Below are positions 1 through 7,303 of a stretch of DNA of 12,376 nucleotides, piece after piece (position 1 is the first letter of the stretch; every line of letters starts with the position of its first letter). This DNA comes from Candidatus Heimdallarchaeota archaeon (GTDB lineage: Archaea; Asgardarchaeota; Heimdallarchaeia; Heimdallarchaeales; Heimdallarchaeaceae), in NCBI GenBank assembly GCA_016839875.1, contig JAEOTK010000133.1, positions 1 through 12,376 of the forward strand, written 5' to 3'. The position numbers and the translations under genes are program-made. The notes under the pieces were generated by a model, which had not been told where the DNA came from, ran no database searches, and saw only the letters and a program-made list of their open reading frames with translations.

Positions 1-162
1 AGAAGCACCTATACCTACTGCTAGAAGAGAGGTGTAATTGAAGTAGAGCTGCTGACTACTACTGTTTGCAATAGCAATGATTTTTGTTTTAAGCAGCTGT
101 ATTTTTGATTTTTTATCAACCGGTGCAGAATCTTCTGGTGTTTTCAATCTGGTCAAGAGCAA
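1..162 (-). CDS. N-terminal fragment of a probable membrane protein, cut by the left edge
   Basis: Reading leftward there are 54 uninterrupted codons from a TTG at 162-160, directly after an in-frame TAG at 165-163, to the window edge. The peptide starts with a charged stretch (about residues 5-27, rich in Lys, Asp and Glu) and becomes hydrophobic near the edge (SLLAVGIGAS, residues 45-54), as expected just before or inside a first membrane span of a transporter-like protein. There is no ATG; TTG codons at 162, 156 and 147 are the possible starts. The first fits best because a TATA-like stretch is centred about 26 bases upstream of it. An MFS-type transporter is possible from the look of the hydrophobic segment, but the family cannot be assigned from 54 residues. 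Confidence 0.45.
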   Translation of the reverse strand, partial: MLLTRLKTPEDSAPVDKKSKIQLLKTKIIAIANSSSQQLYFNYTSLLAVGIGAS

Positions 163-183
163 CTATTGTAATCGTTTAAAAGT

Positions 184-194
184 ATTTTTTAATG
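184..194 (-). promoter_or_regulatory. TATA-like box for the left-edge minus-strand gene
   Basis: On the minus strand this reads ATTAAAAAATA. Its centre is about 26 bases from the TTG start at 162, the spacing expected for a leaderless archaeal transcript. A second AT-rich element (TTTTAAA, around 175-182) is too close to that start to serve it. The call depends on the left-edge gene being real. Confidence 0.35.
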
Positions 195-287
195 GTATCA
201 TATCTGAAGTAAATTTTGATTGCTTTCATTGTTTCAACTCTATATAATTTATCTGAAGTTAAAATTCAATTGAATGTTTGTTGAATG

Positions 288-295
288 TTTAAATA
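288..295 (+). promoter_or_regulatory. Archaeal TATA box, leaderless promoter
   Basis: TTTAAATA is centred about 26 bases upstream of the ATG at 318, placing the transcript start at or next to the start codon. No Shine-Dalgarno motif lies between. Confidence 0.65.
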
Positions 296-317
296 GTATT
301 GAATCCTTCTGTATATT

Positions 318-992
318 ATGAAGAGAAACATATTTGCGTTTTTGATTTTGTTGAGCATAACTTCAATTTCAGTATTAGGTGCAAAAGCTGAAACAAAAAC
401 TGAAATTGCATTTAATGAGCAGATAACAATCCCTTGGGGATATCTCTATCAGATTAATAGGGAAACACCAGCAAAAGATACGATTGTTTCTGTTACAATT
501 GCTTCCTCAGAATTAGTTGATTTTTATGTGGCAGATGAAGGAGATACTGACATATATATCGACGGTGGGTCAATTTATGTTTATGTTGATGAAAGAAATG
601 TAACACTGGGAGAATTTGATTTTATTTTAGAGGAAAAACAGTTGTATGAATTTGTAGTAGAAAATACTCACGATCATTCAGAAGAAGTATCAGTCAATGT
701 TCTTATAGAATTTGAATATGAAGGCGGAAGTTATTTCTGGATACTTTGGGTGGTGTTAGGTATTGTTGGAATAGGTAGTATCATTTTCTTCGCAAACAAT
801 CAAAGGCAAAAGCGACAGCAACAAATAGCTAGCGAACCTAGCTACCAAATTTATCAAACACCTGATTCATATTCCCATCCTGCTCCTAAAACTACTTCTG
901 ATATGGCACAGACTTACTGTAATTCATGCGGTCAACTGAATGATTACAATGCAAAATTCTGTACGAATTGTGGTTATCAAATAAGCAAATAA
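318..992 (+). CDS. Secreted beta-domain protein, single membrane span, C-terminal zinc ribbon
   Basis: A 224-residue type I membrane protein of unknown function. Residues 1-24 look like a signal peptide: Lys/Arg at 2-3, a hydrophobic core at 5-20 and a small-residue exit GAKA. Residues 25-138 form an acidic, beta-strand-rich extracytoplasmic domain of alternating hydrophobic residues. Residues 139-159 are a membrane span (FWILWVVLGIVGIGSIIFF), followed by a basic stretch that should face the cytosol. After a Gln/Ser/Pro-rich linker, C201, C204, C215 and C218 make a CxxC-x10-CxxC zinc ribbon. The ectodomain directly preceding the span recalls the GOLD/emp24 arrangement or the PPC family, but no coiled coil is seen. 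The zinc ribbon suggests a protein- or nucleic-acid-binding tail inside the cell. The ATG is supported by a TATA box 26 bases upstream. Confidence 0.85.
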   Translation: MKRNIFAFLILLSITSISVLGAKAETKTEIAFNEQITIPWGYLYQINRETPAKDTIVSVTIASSELVDFYVADEGDTDIYIDGGSIYVYVDERNVTLGEFDFILEEKQLYEFVVENTHDHSEEVSVNVLIEFEYEGGSYFWILWVVLGIVGIGSIIFFANNQRQKRQQQIASEPSYQIYQTPDSYSHPAPKTTSDMAQTYCNSCGQLNDYNAKFCTNCGYQISK

Positions 993-1022
993 ACTCTTCA
1001 CTTTTTCTCTCCATTTTTTTTC
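993..1022 (+). terminator. T-rich terminator after the zinc-ribbon surface protein
   Basis: Directly after the stop codon the plus strand becomes pyrimidine-rich, ending in a run of eight or more T (around 1013-1021). Archaeal transcription commonly ends at such T tracts without a hairpin. Confidence 0.5.
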
Positions 1023-1114
1023 ATTCCCAGTCCCAGTTAGAAACGTCATTTTCGATGTCTGTGTGAACCTTTTCAGAACGTGTCACAAAGTTTAAAAATG
1101 TCCAGTCTTCTCGA

Positions 1115-1124
1115 ATTTATAAAT
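1115..1124 (+). promoter_or_regulatory. TATA box for the beta-helix surface protein
   Basis: ATTTATAAAT is centred about 32 bases before the ATG at 1152, predicting a leader of only a few bases. An AGAGG at 1138-1142 could be read as a ribosome binding site but would lie at or upstream of the predicted transcript start. A second AT-rich element (TTTAAAA, 1091-1097) is further upstream. Confidence 0.55.
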
Positions 1125-1151
1125 CAAAATGGTTACTAGAGGTTAAAATAG

Positions 1152-3659
1152 ATGAAAAATTCGCAAAGGATTCAAAAACTGTTTTTTGTAGCTTTATTCA
1201 CGATGTCTTTAAGCATAAGTGTAGTATGGTCAATAACAAACAGTTACATCATGTTTGCCCCTCCAGCTGAGGGAACATGGGAAATTTACGGATCTGAAGT
1301 TATTAATCAAGATACCATAATTAATGGAACTGTAGATATTAAATATCTTGCAGATTTAACAATAGCAAATTGTACAGTCAGCTTCACTGCAAATAGTAGT
1401 TTTTCCCCTAATATAATAAACGATGGAACACTGACTATAATTAATAGTACAATATTATTGACTGATTTTGATTATCAAATAGATCTTGAATGTAAACCCG
1501 CTTCAACTTTGATTATCACAGATAGTTATATCTTCAATATGAAAATATGGGGAAGAGCAGCGTCTTCAACTGTATCATTGCAAAGTACTTTATTCTCCAA
1601 CTGTTCAGAGATATTGTTTGAGACACTAGCAGATTTGTATGTATATGACTGTACCTTTGAAGATTCTCACGCTGGTTTAACTTTAGATAGTTTGGCTTCC
1701 TTTAATCTTGATTTCAATGTATTTGATAATAATGATTATGGATTGGAAATCATAGATTGCTCAAGTGGAGTAATAGAAAACAATAATTTCACTAGCAATT
1801 TAGAAATTGGACTTCTAGTAACAAGACTTCCAGCAGGCCTCACATATCTAGATATTATTAACAATCGTTTCTCATCATCTCCGATTGGAACAGAACTCCA
1901 AAAATGTGGTCTTGAATTAACAGACAATGTATTTACAAATCTTGATACAGCGTTAATTCTAGATGATTGTGATCATAGCGCTATTACAGATAATACATTC
2001 GAAAATCTTTCTGAAGAAGGTATAGTCTCTTCTGGTTCTGATGATTTGCTTATATCAGATAACGAATTCACTGATATATTGGGAATAGGAGTAGAGCTAT
2101 CTGATACTTGGGATCCAATAATATCATTCAATGATTTTACTGACGTCGAAGTTGGTATCAACATGATTAGAGTCAGAGAAGGACTTCTTGAAGAAAATGT
2201 TCTATTTAATGTATTAGAAGGAATTGGAGTAATTTCTTCTAGAGGTATTGAGATTATTGGAAATTCCATTGAAAATACTATTACAGGTATTTATTTAGAG
2301 CAAACCAAAGATCTTGTTGTTACTGCAAATGGTGCAATAAATGCTACTTATGGAATCTCTCTTTGGTCATGTAATACTGCAATCGCAGCAAGTAATGGTG
2401 TGTTGGATTCAGTTTATGGTTTCAGTATTTGGTTCTCTGATGATATCAGATTAGCAGGTAACGAAGTTAATACATCTGATATAGGAATTGTCGCAAGAAG
2501 TACCTCAAATTTGCGAATAACAGATGGGAATTATAGAGTTCTAACACAAGGAATACAAATTATAGGAAGCTACCAACCTTATATTGCTGGAAATTCCTTT
2601 ACAAATATTACAACAACTGCTTTAATCTTCAAAGATAGTAATAGCTTCATAGTTTTTCATAATAACTTTGACAACATAGGAACATACGGAGAAATCATTA
2701 ACTGTGTAGGAGTATTCGAGTATTGGGTTGACAACGTGACTTTAGAAGGTAACTATTATGAAGGTGAGCCCGCAGGAGTGCCGGTTCTTATAGACAATGG
2801 AATTTATGATAATCATCCCTTAAGTTCTGTCTACAATGTCAAACCTTCGATTGAATTCGTCACAAGAGAAACTGAAGATCCCACAGATCAAGATGATGTA
2901 ATCATCTATTCTCAAATATTCATTCCAACAGGCACAGATGTAACAGTATCTATACAATATGTTGTCAATATGAATACAACTTGGGAATCAGTTGATATCT
3001 CTCTCTCTGAGGAACCAGTTGGTTCAATTGGTGCAATCAGTGCATTCTATGGAACAATCCCTGCTTTTCCATACGACTATTCAATCGTTTATAGATTACG
3101 TGTAGAATATGACAGTGTCGAATTAATATCAGAAAATGAAACCTATGTTGTTCTAACTTCAGATGTAACTCCTGTTATTATCCATGAACCAGAAATTAGA
3201 GTAGAAACAATAATTGAAGATGTGGTAGAGACAGTCTCAACATCAGACTATTATGAAAACATTGAATTCTTTATTTTTGTGGAAATTGAAAACAGGACAG
3301 ATCTAGATATCCTATCAGGTAAAAGAAGAGTAAACTTGACCTGGTCTGAAATGGATCCTGCAACTAACTTAACGGCAGGATACACAGATTTGATGTCATA
3401 CAATTCAACGACTGATGAATACTACTATGATTTAGGTAAAGGTTATGTGAAAGGAACTATTATAGACTATTTCATTAGTGTTGTTGATGTAAATGGAACT
3501 ATCTATAGAACAGTTTTCAATTACACAATAGAAATTACAATTGAAACTGAAGAATCAGGTTTCGATACGATAACATTACTGAGTATAGGTGGAACTTTAC
3601 TAATTATTCAGACGATAGTTGTTATTAGAAGAAGAAAACGAAGAAACAAGGAAGAGTAA
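1152..3659 (+). CDS. NosD-type parallel beta-helix surface protein, membrane-anchored
   Basis: An 835-residue secreted protein. Residues about 10-30 are a signal peptide or N-terminal anchor. Residues about 55-560 are a right-handed parallel beta-helix: imperfect repeats of about 20-25 residues with the pattern of a Gly-Ile strand, a short strand, then NN-x-F or GN-x-F turns (for example NNFTSN, DNTFEN, DNEFTD, FNDFTD). The helix closes with the typical NosD ending, GNYY at 533-536 and DNHPL at 553-557. Two Ig-like beta domains follow at about 565-672 and 676-797. Residues 804-825 are a C-terminal membrane span with a basic cytosolic tail (RRRKRRNKEE). I count 19 N-x-S/T sequons outside the cell, consistent with an N-glycosylated archaeal surface protein. 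Such helices bind or process polysaccharides or serve as adhesins; no catalytic residues are evident, so the ligand is unknown. Confidence 0.9.
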   Translation: MKNSQRIQKLFFVALFTMSLSISVVWSITNSYIMFAPPAEGTWEIYGSEVINQDTIINGTVDIKYLADLTIANCTVSFTANSSFSPNIINDGTLTIINSTILLTDFDYQIDLECKPASTLIITDSYIFNMKIWGRAASSTVSLQSTLFSNCSEILFETLADLYVYDCTFEDSHAGLTLDSLASFNLDFNVFDNNDYGLEIIDCSSGVIENNNFTSNLEIGLLVTRLPAGLTYLDIINNRFSSSPIGTELQKCGLELTDNVFTNLDTALILDDCDHSAITDNTFENLSEEGIVSSGSDDLLISDNEFTDILGIGVELSDTWDPIISFNDFTDVEVGINMIRVREGLLEENVLFNVLEGIGVISSRGIEIIGNSIENTITGIYLEQTKDLVVTANGAINATYGISLWSCNTAIAASNGVLDSVYGFSIWFSDDIRLAGNEVNTSDIGIVARSTSNLRITDGNYRVLTQGIQIIGSYQPYIAGNSFTNITTTALIFKDSNSFIVFHNNFDNIGTYGEIINCVGVFEYWVDNVTLEGNYYEGEPAGVPVLIDNGIYDNHPLSSVYNVKPSIEFVTRETEDPTDQDDVIIYSQIFIPTGTDVTVSIQYVVNMNTTWESVDISLSEEPVGSIGAISAFYGTIPAFPYDYSIVYRLRVEYDSVELISENETYVVLTSDVTPVIIHEPEIRVETIIEDVVETVSTSDYYENIEFFIFVEIENRTDLDILSGKRRVNLTWSEMDPATNLTAGYTDLMSYNSTTDEYYYDLGKGYVKGTIIDYFISVVDVNGTIYRTVFNYTIEITIETEESGFDTITLLSIGGTLLIIQTIVVIRRRKRRNKEE

Positions 3660-3660
3660 T

Positions 3661-3689
3661 CTTTCCTTCTTATTTTTATTTATTTTTAT
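3661..3689 (+). terminator. T-rich terminator after the beta-helix gene
   Basis: Immediately downstream of the stop codon lie repeated T runs (TATTTTTATTTATTTTTATC). This fits intrinsic archaeal termination at T tracts, and a new TATA box follows within 30 bases. Confidence 0.5.
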
Positions 3690-3715
3690 CACAATTTCCT
3701 TGCTTACATGACAAG

Positions 3716-3725
3716 ATAAATATAT
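3716..3725 (+). promoter_or_regulatory. TATA box for the four-span zinc-ribbon protein
   Basis: ATAAATATAT is centred near 3720. The predicted transcript start is about 3746-3747, which coincides with an in-frame TTG and lies 8 bases upstream of the ATG at 3755. Confidence 0.6.
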
Positions 3726-3754
3726 TCTCTTAGTTTTCAGTAAAATTGGATACT

Positions 3755-4486
3755 ATGCATGGAATACCTAAAGGAAAACGAAAGTTATTAAATAGAGATA
3801 ATATCATCTCTCAAGTAATTATTGTATGTATGATTGTTGCTGCAGTAACTATATCTTTTATTCAAGATATTCAGATTCTGAAAGTTATTTCTTTAGTCGC
3901 AATAGCTATAGTTGTTGTTATTATTGTTGCTTATTATTTAATTGAATTTTTCACTGGTGCAGCATATGGTATTGCTAGTATCTTAAATGAAGTTGTTTAT
4001 CTTGTAATTGGTATTCCTCTTTTGGTAATTTCAGCAGGTTTTCTACCAATAAGTCTTTACATGTCTTTCTTCCGTCCAGATAGCTGGATAGTAAACACAA
4101 TATTGATTGTTGTACTCGTTTCTCTGGAAGTATTATCGATTATGTACATTTTTCGAAGATATCTTAGAGAGAAAAAGATGAATGTTTTTCAGTACATCAA
4201 ATATCTTTTCGATTTCAAGGCAAGAAAAGCAGAACACGAAAAGGTTATAGAAAGAAGAGATCAAATCGATAGTTTTTACGATGATTTATCCAGAGTAGAA
4301 GATCGAATATCAAAGAAGCTAGAAGAGAGATCTTCTGGTTTTGAAGAATATGATTGGAAGTCTAAAGTTCAACAGCTTGATGGCAGAAAAACTAAAGAAG
4401 TAAAGTGTTGGAATTGTCAAACATCAAATGATGAAGATGCACTATTTTGCTCAAACTGTAGTGCTCCACTGAAAAAACAAACCTAA
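3755..4486 (+). CDS. Four-span membrane protein with coiled-coil and C-terminal zinc ribbon
   Basis: A protein of 243 residues from ATG 3755; an in-frame TTG at 3746 would add three residues and could be a leaderless start, so the start is ambiguous. Four hydrophobic segments lie at about 17-36, 42-66, 78-104 and 112-133. A basic, charged, probably helical or coiled-coil region follows at about 155-195. C218, C221, C232 and C235 then form a CxxC-x10-CxxC zinc ribbon, the same spacing as in the protein at 318-992. The arrangement places the ribbon and coiled-coil in the cytosol. No enzyme motif is visible and the function is unknown; a scaffold or membrane-linked adaptor is a guess. The HAD gene begins 33 bases after its stop without a clear promoter, suggesting one transcript. 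Confidence 0.85.
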   Translation: MHGIPKGKRKLLNRDNIISQVIIVCMIVAAVTISFIQDIQILKVISLVAIAIVVVIIVAYYLIEFFTGAAYGIASILNEVVYLVIGIPLLVISAGFLPISLYMSFFRPDSWIVNTILIVVLVSLEVLSIMYIFRRYLREKKMNVFQYIKYLFDFKARKAEHEKVIERRDQIDSFYDDLSRVEDRISKKLEERSSGFEEYDWKSKVQQLDGRKTKEVKCWNCQTSNDEDALFCSNCSAPLKKQT

Positions 4487-4519
4487 TGTTGTCATTTGTG
4501 AAACTGGCTGGTACAATAT

Positions 4520-5197
4520 ATGTCTAAGAATAAAAGATGCAGTTATCTAGTTATTTTTGATTTTGACGGAGTTATAGCAGATTCTAAAGATGCTTACACA
4601 GCACAGATGAGAGAAACATTAGAATCTTTTTCAGACATACAAATTTCTGATGAAGATATTAAAGCTCGAGTGGGAAATACTGATCAAATGGATGATTTCA
4701 AGGAGTTTCTTAAAACAGATGATTCAAAAATCATCGATTCAGCTATCAAGATGTACACAGATTTAACTGGAAAATATGCATTCCTTAGAACCATATTTCC
4801 AAATGTAGCTTCTACATTAGAACAAATTAAGAAGAATCATTTTACGTGTATTGTTTCCAGAAAACCTCAAGATAGAATGGAATTCTGGTTGAAATACTTC
4901 AACCTTAGCCAATATTTTGATTATCCAATTGGGACAGTGGAAAGAACTAAAGCTAAAGCAATTCAAAAACTTATGAATTATTACGAAATACCACCAGAGA
5001 GAACTCTAATGATTGGAGATACTGAATTCGACATTACAAGTGCAAAGAGAGCGAGAGTGTTATCTATTGCTGCTCTATATGATAATCCAGAACCACAGAA
5101 ACTATTAGATTTATCTCCTGATTATACTATTAAAAAATTTGAGGACATTCTTCAAATACTAGAAGAATTATGTGAAAAAACTTCTAACTCAATCTAA
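4520..5197 (+). CDS. HAD-superfamily hydrolase, phosphoglycolate-phosphatase-like
   Basis: A 225-residue cytosolic phosphatase of the HAD fold. Motif I is IFDFDGVIADS, with nucleophile D14 and acid/base D16. Motif II is S113 in IVSRK; motif III is a lysine at 144 or 146; motif IV is MIGDTEFDI, with D167 and D171 for magnesium. A helical C1-type cap (about residues 20-90) sits between motifs I and II, as in phosphoglycolate phosphatase and beta-phosphoglucomutase relatives. All catalytic positions are present and the length is normal. The substrate cannot be read from sequence; a small phosphorylated metabolite is likely. It starts 33 bases after the preceding gene and lacks a convincing TATA box at the usual distance, so it is probably translated from the upstream transcript. 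The only ribosome-site candidate, GGCTGGT just upstream, is weak. Confidence 0.9.
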   Translation: MSKNKRCSYLVIFDFDGVIADSKDAYTAQMRETLESFSDIQISDEDIKARVGNTDQMDDFKEFLKTDDSKIIDSAIKMYTDLTGKYAFLRTIFPNVASTLEQIKKNHFTCIVSRKPQDRMEFWLKYFNLSQYFDYPIGTVERTKAKAIQKLMNYYEIPPERTLMIGDTEFDITSAKRARVLSIAALYDNPEPQKLLDLSPDYTIKKFEDILQILEELCEKTSNSI

Positions 5198-5208
5198 TCT
5201 GCTACAAA

Positions 5209-5216
5209 TTTATATA
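5209..5216 (+). promoter_or_regulatory. Archaeal TATA box, leaderless promoter for the nitrilase
   Basis: TTTATATA is centred 26 bases before the ATG at 5239, an ideal leaderless spacing. It lies in the 41-base gap after the HAD gene, so the nitrilase is transcribed on its own despite the tight packing. Confidence 0.7.
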
Positions 5217-5238
5217 GATATATAACCTACTCAGCAAA

Positions 5239-6045
5239 ATGAAAGTAGGATTCCTGCAATTTCAACCTATTTTATGCGATGTTGAAGAGAATATTAATCG
5301 AATTTCTAAAATGATTGAAGAATCAGATCCTTTTGATTTACTGGTTATCCCTGAACTTGCTAATTCTGGTTATGTTTTTGTAGATAAGAAAGAGCTTGAA
5401 CATACTGCTGAAGAAATTCCAAATGGGATATTTGTAAATAAACTTGAGGAGATAGCTAAAGAAAAAGATGGTTATCTTGTTAGTGGGATATGTGAAAGGA
5501 AAGGAGATCGTTTTTACAATTCTTCAGTATTAGTAGGTCCAGAAGGATATATTTCTACATATAGGAAGATACATCTTTTTGACCGAGAGAAGCTTTTCTT
5601 TGAACCTGGAAATGGTCCTTTCGAGATTTTTGAAATAAGAGGAGCTAAAATTGGTTTGTTAATCTGTTTTGATTGGATTTTTCCTGAAGCAACTCGTATT
5701 CTTGCGATTAAAGGAATAGATATCTTAGCACACAGTGCTAACCTTGTTCTATCTTACTGTCAAACAGCTATGTTAACACGTTCAATAGAAAATCAAATTT
5801 TCACAGTCACAGCAAATAGAACTGGAACCGAAACCAATGGTGATATAAGTCTCTATTTTACAGGATACAGTCAAATAACCTCACCTTCGGCAGAGCGACT
5901 TGCTAAAGCAGGTAAAGACGAAGAAGTATTGAAGATAGTAGAAATAGACATCAAAAATGCTCAAAACAAATGGATGAGCGATAGAAACAATATCTTTGAT
6001 GACAGGAGAATTGATTTATACAACAACCTTTTGGAGAAGAAATAA
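5239..6045 (+). CDS. Carbon-nitrogen hydrolase (nitrilase superfamily, Pyrococcus type)
   Basis: A 268-residue cytosolic amidase/nitrilase with the complete Glu-Lys-Cys triad: E39 in VIPELANSGY, K110 in YRKIHLF and C143 in LLICFDWIFPEATR. The second active-site glutamate is probably E122 (FFEPG). Later family blocks are present, including AHSANLV at 164-170 and RSIENQIFTVTANR at 181-194. The ICFDWIFPE block, the HxANLV block and the C-terminal NKWMSDRNNIFDDRR segment closely recall, from memory, the Pyrococcus nitrilase (PH0642 and its P. abyssi orthologue). Enzymes of this group act on small amides or nitriles; omega-amidase-like or N-carbamoyl-amide hydrolysis are alternatives. Family members usually form dimers or larger assemblies. 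The start is fixed by a TATA box 26 bases upstream. Confidence 0.93.
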   Translation: MKVGFLQFQPILCDVEENINRISKMIEESDPFDLLVIPELANSGYVFVDKKELEHTAEEIPNGIFVNKLEEIAKEKDGYLVSGICERKGDRFYNSSVLVGPEGYISTYRKIHLFDREKLFFEPGNGPFEIFEIRGAKIGLLICFDWIFPEATRILAIKGIDILAHSANLVLSYCQTAMLTRSIENQIFTVTANRTGTETNGDISLYFTGYSQITSPSAERLAKAGKDEEVLKIVEIDIKNAQNKWMSDRNNIFDDRRIDLYNNLLEKK

Positions 6046-6046
6046 A

Positions 6047-6072
6047 ATTCTATTTTATTTAACTATTTTCTG
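6047..6072 (+). terminator. T-rich terminator after the nitrilase
   Basis: Three T runs follow the stop codon within about 25 bases (ATTCTATTTTATTTAACTATTTTC). They precede the next promoter and fit archaeal T-tract termination; there is no hairpin. Confidence 0.4.
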
Positions 6073-6082
6073 AAGATAAGAG

Positions 6083-6090
6083 TTTTAAAT
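6083..6090 (+). promoter_or_regulatory. TATA box for the DNA methyltransferase
   Basis: TTTTAAAT is centred about 30 bases upstream of the ATG at 6117, predicting a leader of no more than a few bases. Confidence 0.55.
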
Positions 6091-6116
6091 TGAGGATTTT
6101 TGTATAGATTATACTA

Positions 6117-7022
6117 ATGAAGTCAGATCAACCAACGAAAACTAAAAGCAGCTATATTCCTCATAAAGCAGCTGCGGAATTTGAACCTACAATGGATTGG
6201 ACTATTGAAGAAGCAATTGAGGAATATAATAGTCGAATTTTCACTTTTGAGGTTGATCGAATTTATTATGAAGATTGTATAAATGGTATGAAAAATCTTC
6301 CTCCTGAAAGCATTGATATGATAATTGCAGATCCTCCTTTTGGTCTCAGATTTAGTGAGAAAGAGGTTTTGTATAATAGAGATAGTCAGTATGTAGCTGA
6401 AGGTTACAAAGACGTTGAGATTGAGAATTATGAGGAGTTTACCCAGCTCTGGATATCTGAACTTCCAAGGATACTGAAAGGCAATGCTGGTGTATGGATT
6501 TTTAGTGGATGGACTCACTTATCAGAAATACTCAATTCGCTAAAAGAAAATAATCTAAACTTAATCAATCACATCATCTGGAAATATCAATTTGGAGTTT
6601 TCACTCGTAGGAAATTTGTTACTAGTCATTATCATATTCTGTTTGCATCAAAAAATGAAAAAGAATATTTCTTCAATAAAATTGAGCACTATCCTTTGGA
6701 TGTGTGGGAAATAAACAGAGAATACGATCGTGGTAAGAAGAAGAACGCAACAAAGCTCCCAACTGATGTTGTTAAGAGGTGCATAGATTTCGGAAGCAAA
6801 CCCGGAGATATAATTTTAGATCCTTTTATGGGAAATGGAACAACAGCTGTTGTTGCTAAGGGATCTTTTAGACACTTCCTAGGTTATGAAGTTAATCCTG
6901 AATTAGAAAGCATTATATCGAAGAATTTATCCAAAACTGAAGTTGGTCAGCATTATATTCCTTATAGAGACAATCCTGATGATCTTGTAAAAAAAGCAAG
7001 GCTAAAATTTGGAAAAAAATAG
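6117..7022 (+). CDS. Solitary beta-class DNA methyltransferase
   Basis: A 301-residue SAM-dependent DNA methylase. The catalytic motif IV comes first (IIADPPFGLRF, D72-P-P-F75) and the SAM-binding motif I comes near the end (ILDPFMGNGTTA, D235-G239 and on), the permuted order of the beta class. DPPF favours adenine-N6 methylation over cytosine-N4 (usually SPPY), though this is not decisive. Between them lie a probable recognition region (about 85-125), HIIWKYQFG at 152-160, and the ATKLPTDVVKRCIDF block (211-225) that precedes motif I in this family. The first 50 residues are an extra N-terminal segment. No restriction endonuclease, specificity subunit or helicase gene is adjacent, so it looks like an orphan methylase for regulation, repair marking or protection. 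The target sequence cannot be read from the protein. Confidence 0.9.
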   Translation: MKSDQPTKTKSSYIPHKAAAEFEPTMDWTIEEAIEEYNSRIFTFEVDRIYYEDCINGMKNLPPESIDMIIADPPFGLRFSEKEVLYNRDSQYVAEGYKDVEIENYEEFTQLWISELPRILKGNAGVWIFSGWTHLSEILNSLKENNLNLINHIIWKYQFGVFTRRKFVTSHYHILFASKNEKEYFFNKIEHYPLDVWEINREYDRGKKKNATKLPTDVVKRCIDFGSKPGDIILDPFMGNGTTAVVAKGSFRHFLGYEVNPELESIISKNLSKTEVGQHYIPYRDNPDDLVKKARLKFGKK

Positions 7023-7046
7023 AAGAAATAAGCTACTGAGATATCA

Positions 7047-7265
7047 TCATTCTTTGATGTGATACTTAAAGCTTAACTTCACTCTTGCTCTATAAGCAAC
7101 AATTATGCCATCTTTTATTCTAGCATCTAGTTTTTCAACTTCAACAATTCTAAGATCACGCAAAGATTTCGAAGCTTGGGAAACAGCTGTTTGAACTGCT
7201 TCTTCCCAACTATTTGGAGATGAACCTACTAATTCAATTATTTTGTATACTTTATCGTCTTCCAT
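7047..7265 (-). CDS. Dodecin-family protein lacking the usual flavin-site residues
   Basis: A 72-residue protein with the full dodecin fold signature: VYKIIELVGSSPNSWEEAV (residues 6-24), ASKSLRDLRIVEVEKLDARI (31-50) and a last strand, AYRARVKLSFKYH (57-69). Dodecins assemble into hollow 12-subunit shells that store or sequester flavins. In flavin-binding dodecins the strand after the helix carries a tryptophan (W36 in Halobacterium, the W of WFEV or VWAEV) that stacks on the isoalloxazine ring, and a glutamine (Q55) contacts it. Here the aligned positions are I40 (RIVEV) and R59 (YRARV). The shell should form, but its cargo may differ. A calcium-type dodecin in Mycobacterium is a remembered precedent. 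The gene has its own promoter and, unlike most genes here, a ribosome binding site. Confidence 0.9.
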   Translation of the reverse strand: MEDDKVYKIIELVGSSPNSWEEAVQTAVSQASKSLRDLRIVEVEKLDARIKDGIIVAYRARVKLSFKYHIKE

Positions 7266-7269
7266 ACAA

Positions 7270-7275
7270 TCACCT
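7270..7275 (-). promoter_or_regulatory. Shine-Dalgarno site of the dodecin gene
   Basis: On the minus strand AGGTGA precedes the ATG at 7265 by four bases. It matches the anti-Shine-Dalgarno end of archaeal 16S rRNA and fixes this start. Most other genes in the window have no such site. Confidence 0.65.
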
Positions 7276-7303
7276 GTGTATATAGAATAGCTTTTGTTGT
7301 TTC

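Noticed and set aside
1736..2269. Two minus-strand open frames inside the beta-helix gene
   Set aside because: They lie fully within a well-supported plus-strand gene, have no promoter or ribosome site, and their composition (Ser, Pro, Ile rich) is the antisense shadow of the repeat-rich helix.
1152..2800. Tandem DNA repeats in the beta-helix gene
   Set aside because: The repetition is at protein level only; the nucleotide copies are too diverged to count as a DNA repeat or CRISPR-like array.
6123..6518. Minus-strand open frame of 131 codons under the methyltransferase
   Set aside because: It overlaps the conserved N-terminal half and motif IV of the methyltransferase and has no features of its own.
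7042..7064. Possible hairpin at the convergent ends of the methyltransferase and dodecin genes
   Set aside because: The pairing is short and broken (about five base pairs before mismatches) and runs into the dodecin stop codon, so it is not clearly better than chance in AT-rich DNA.
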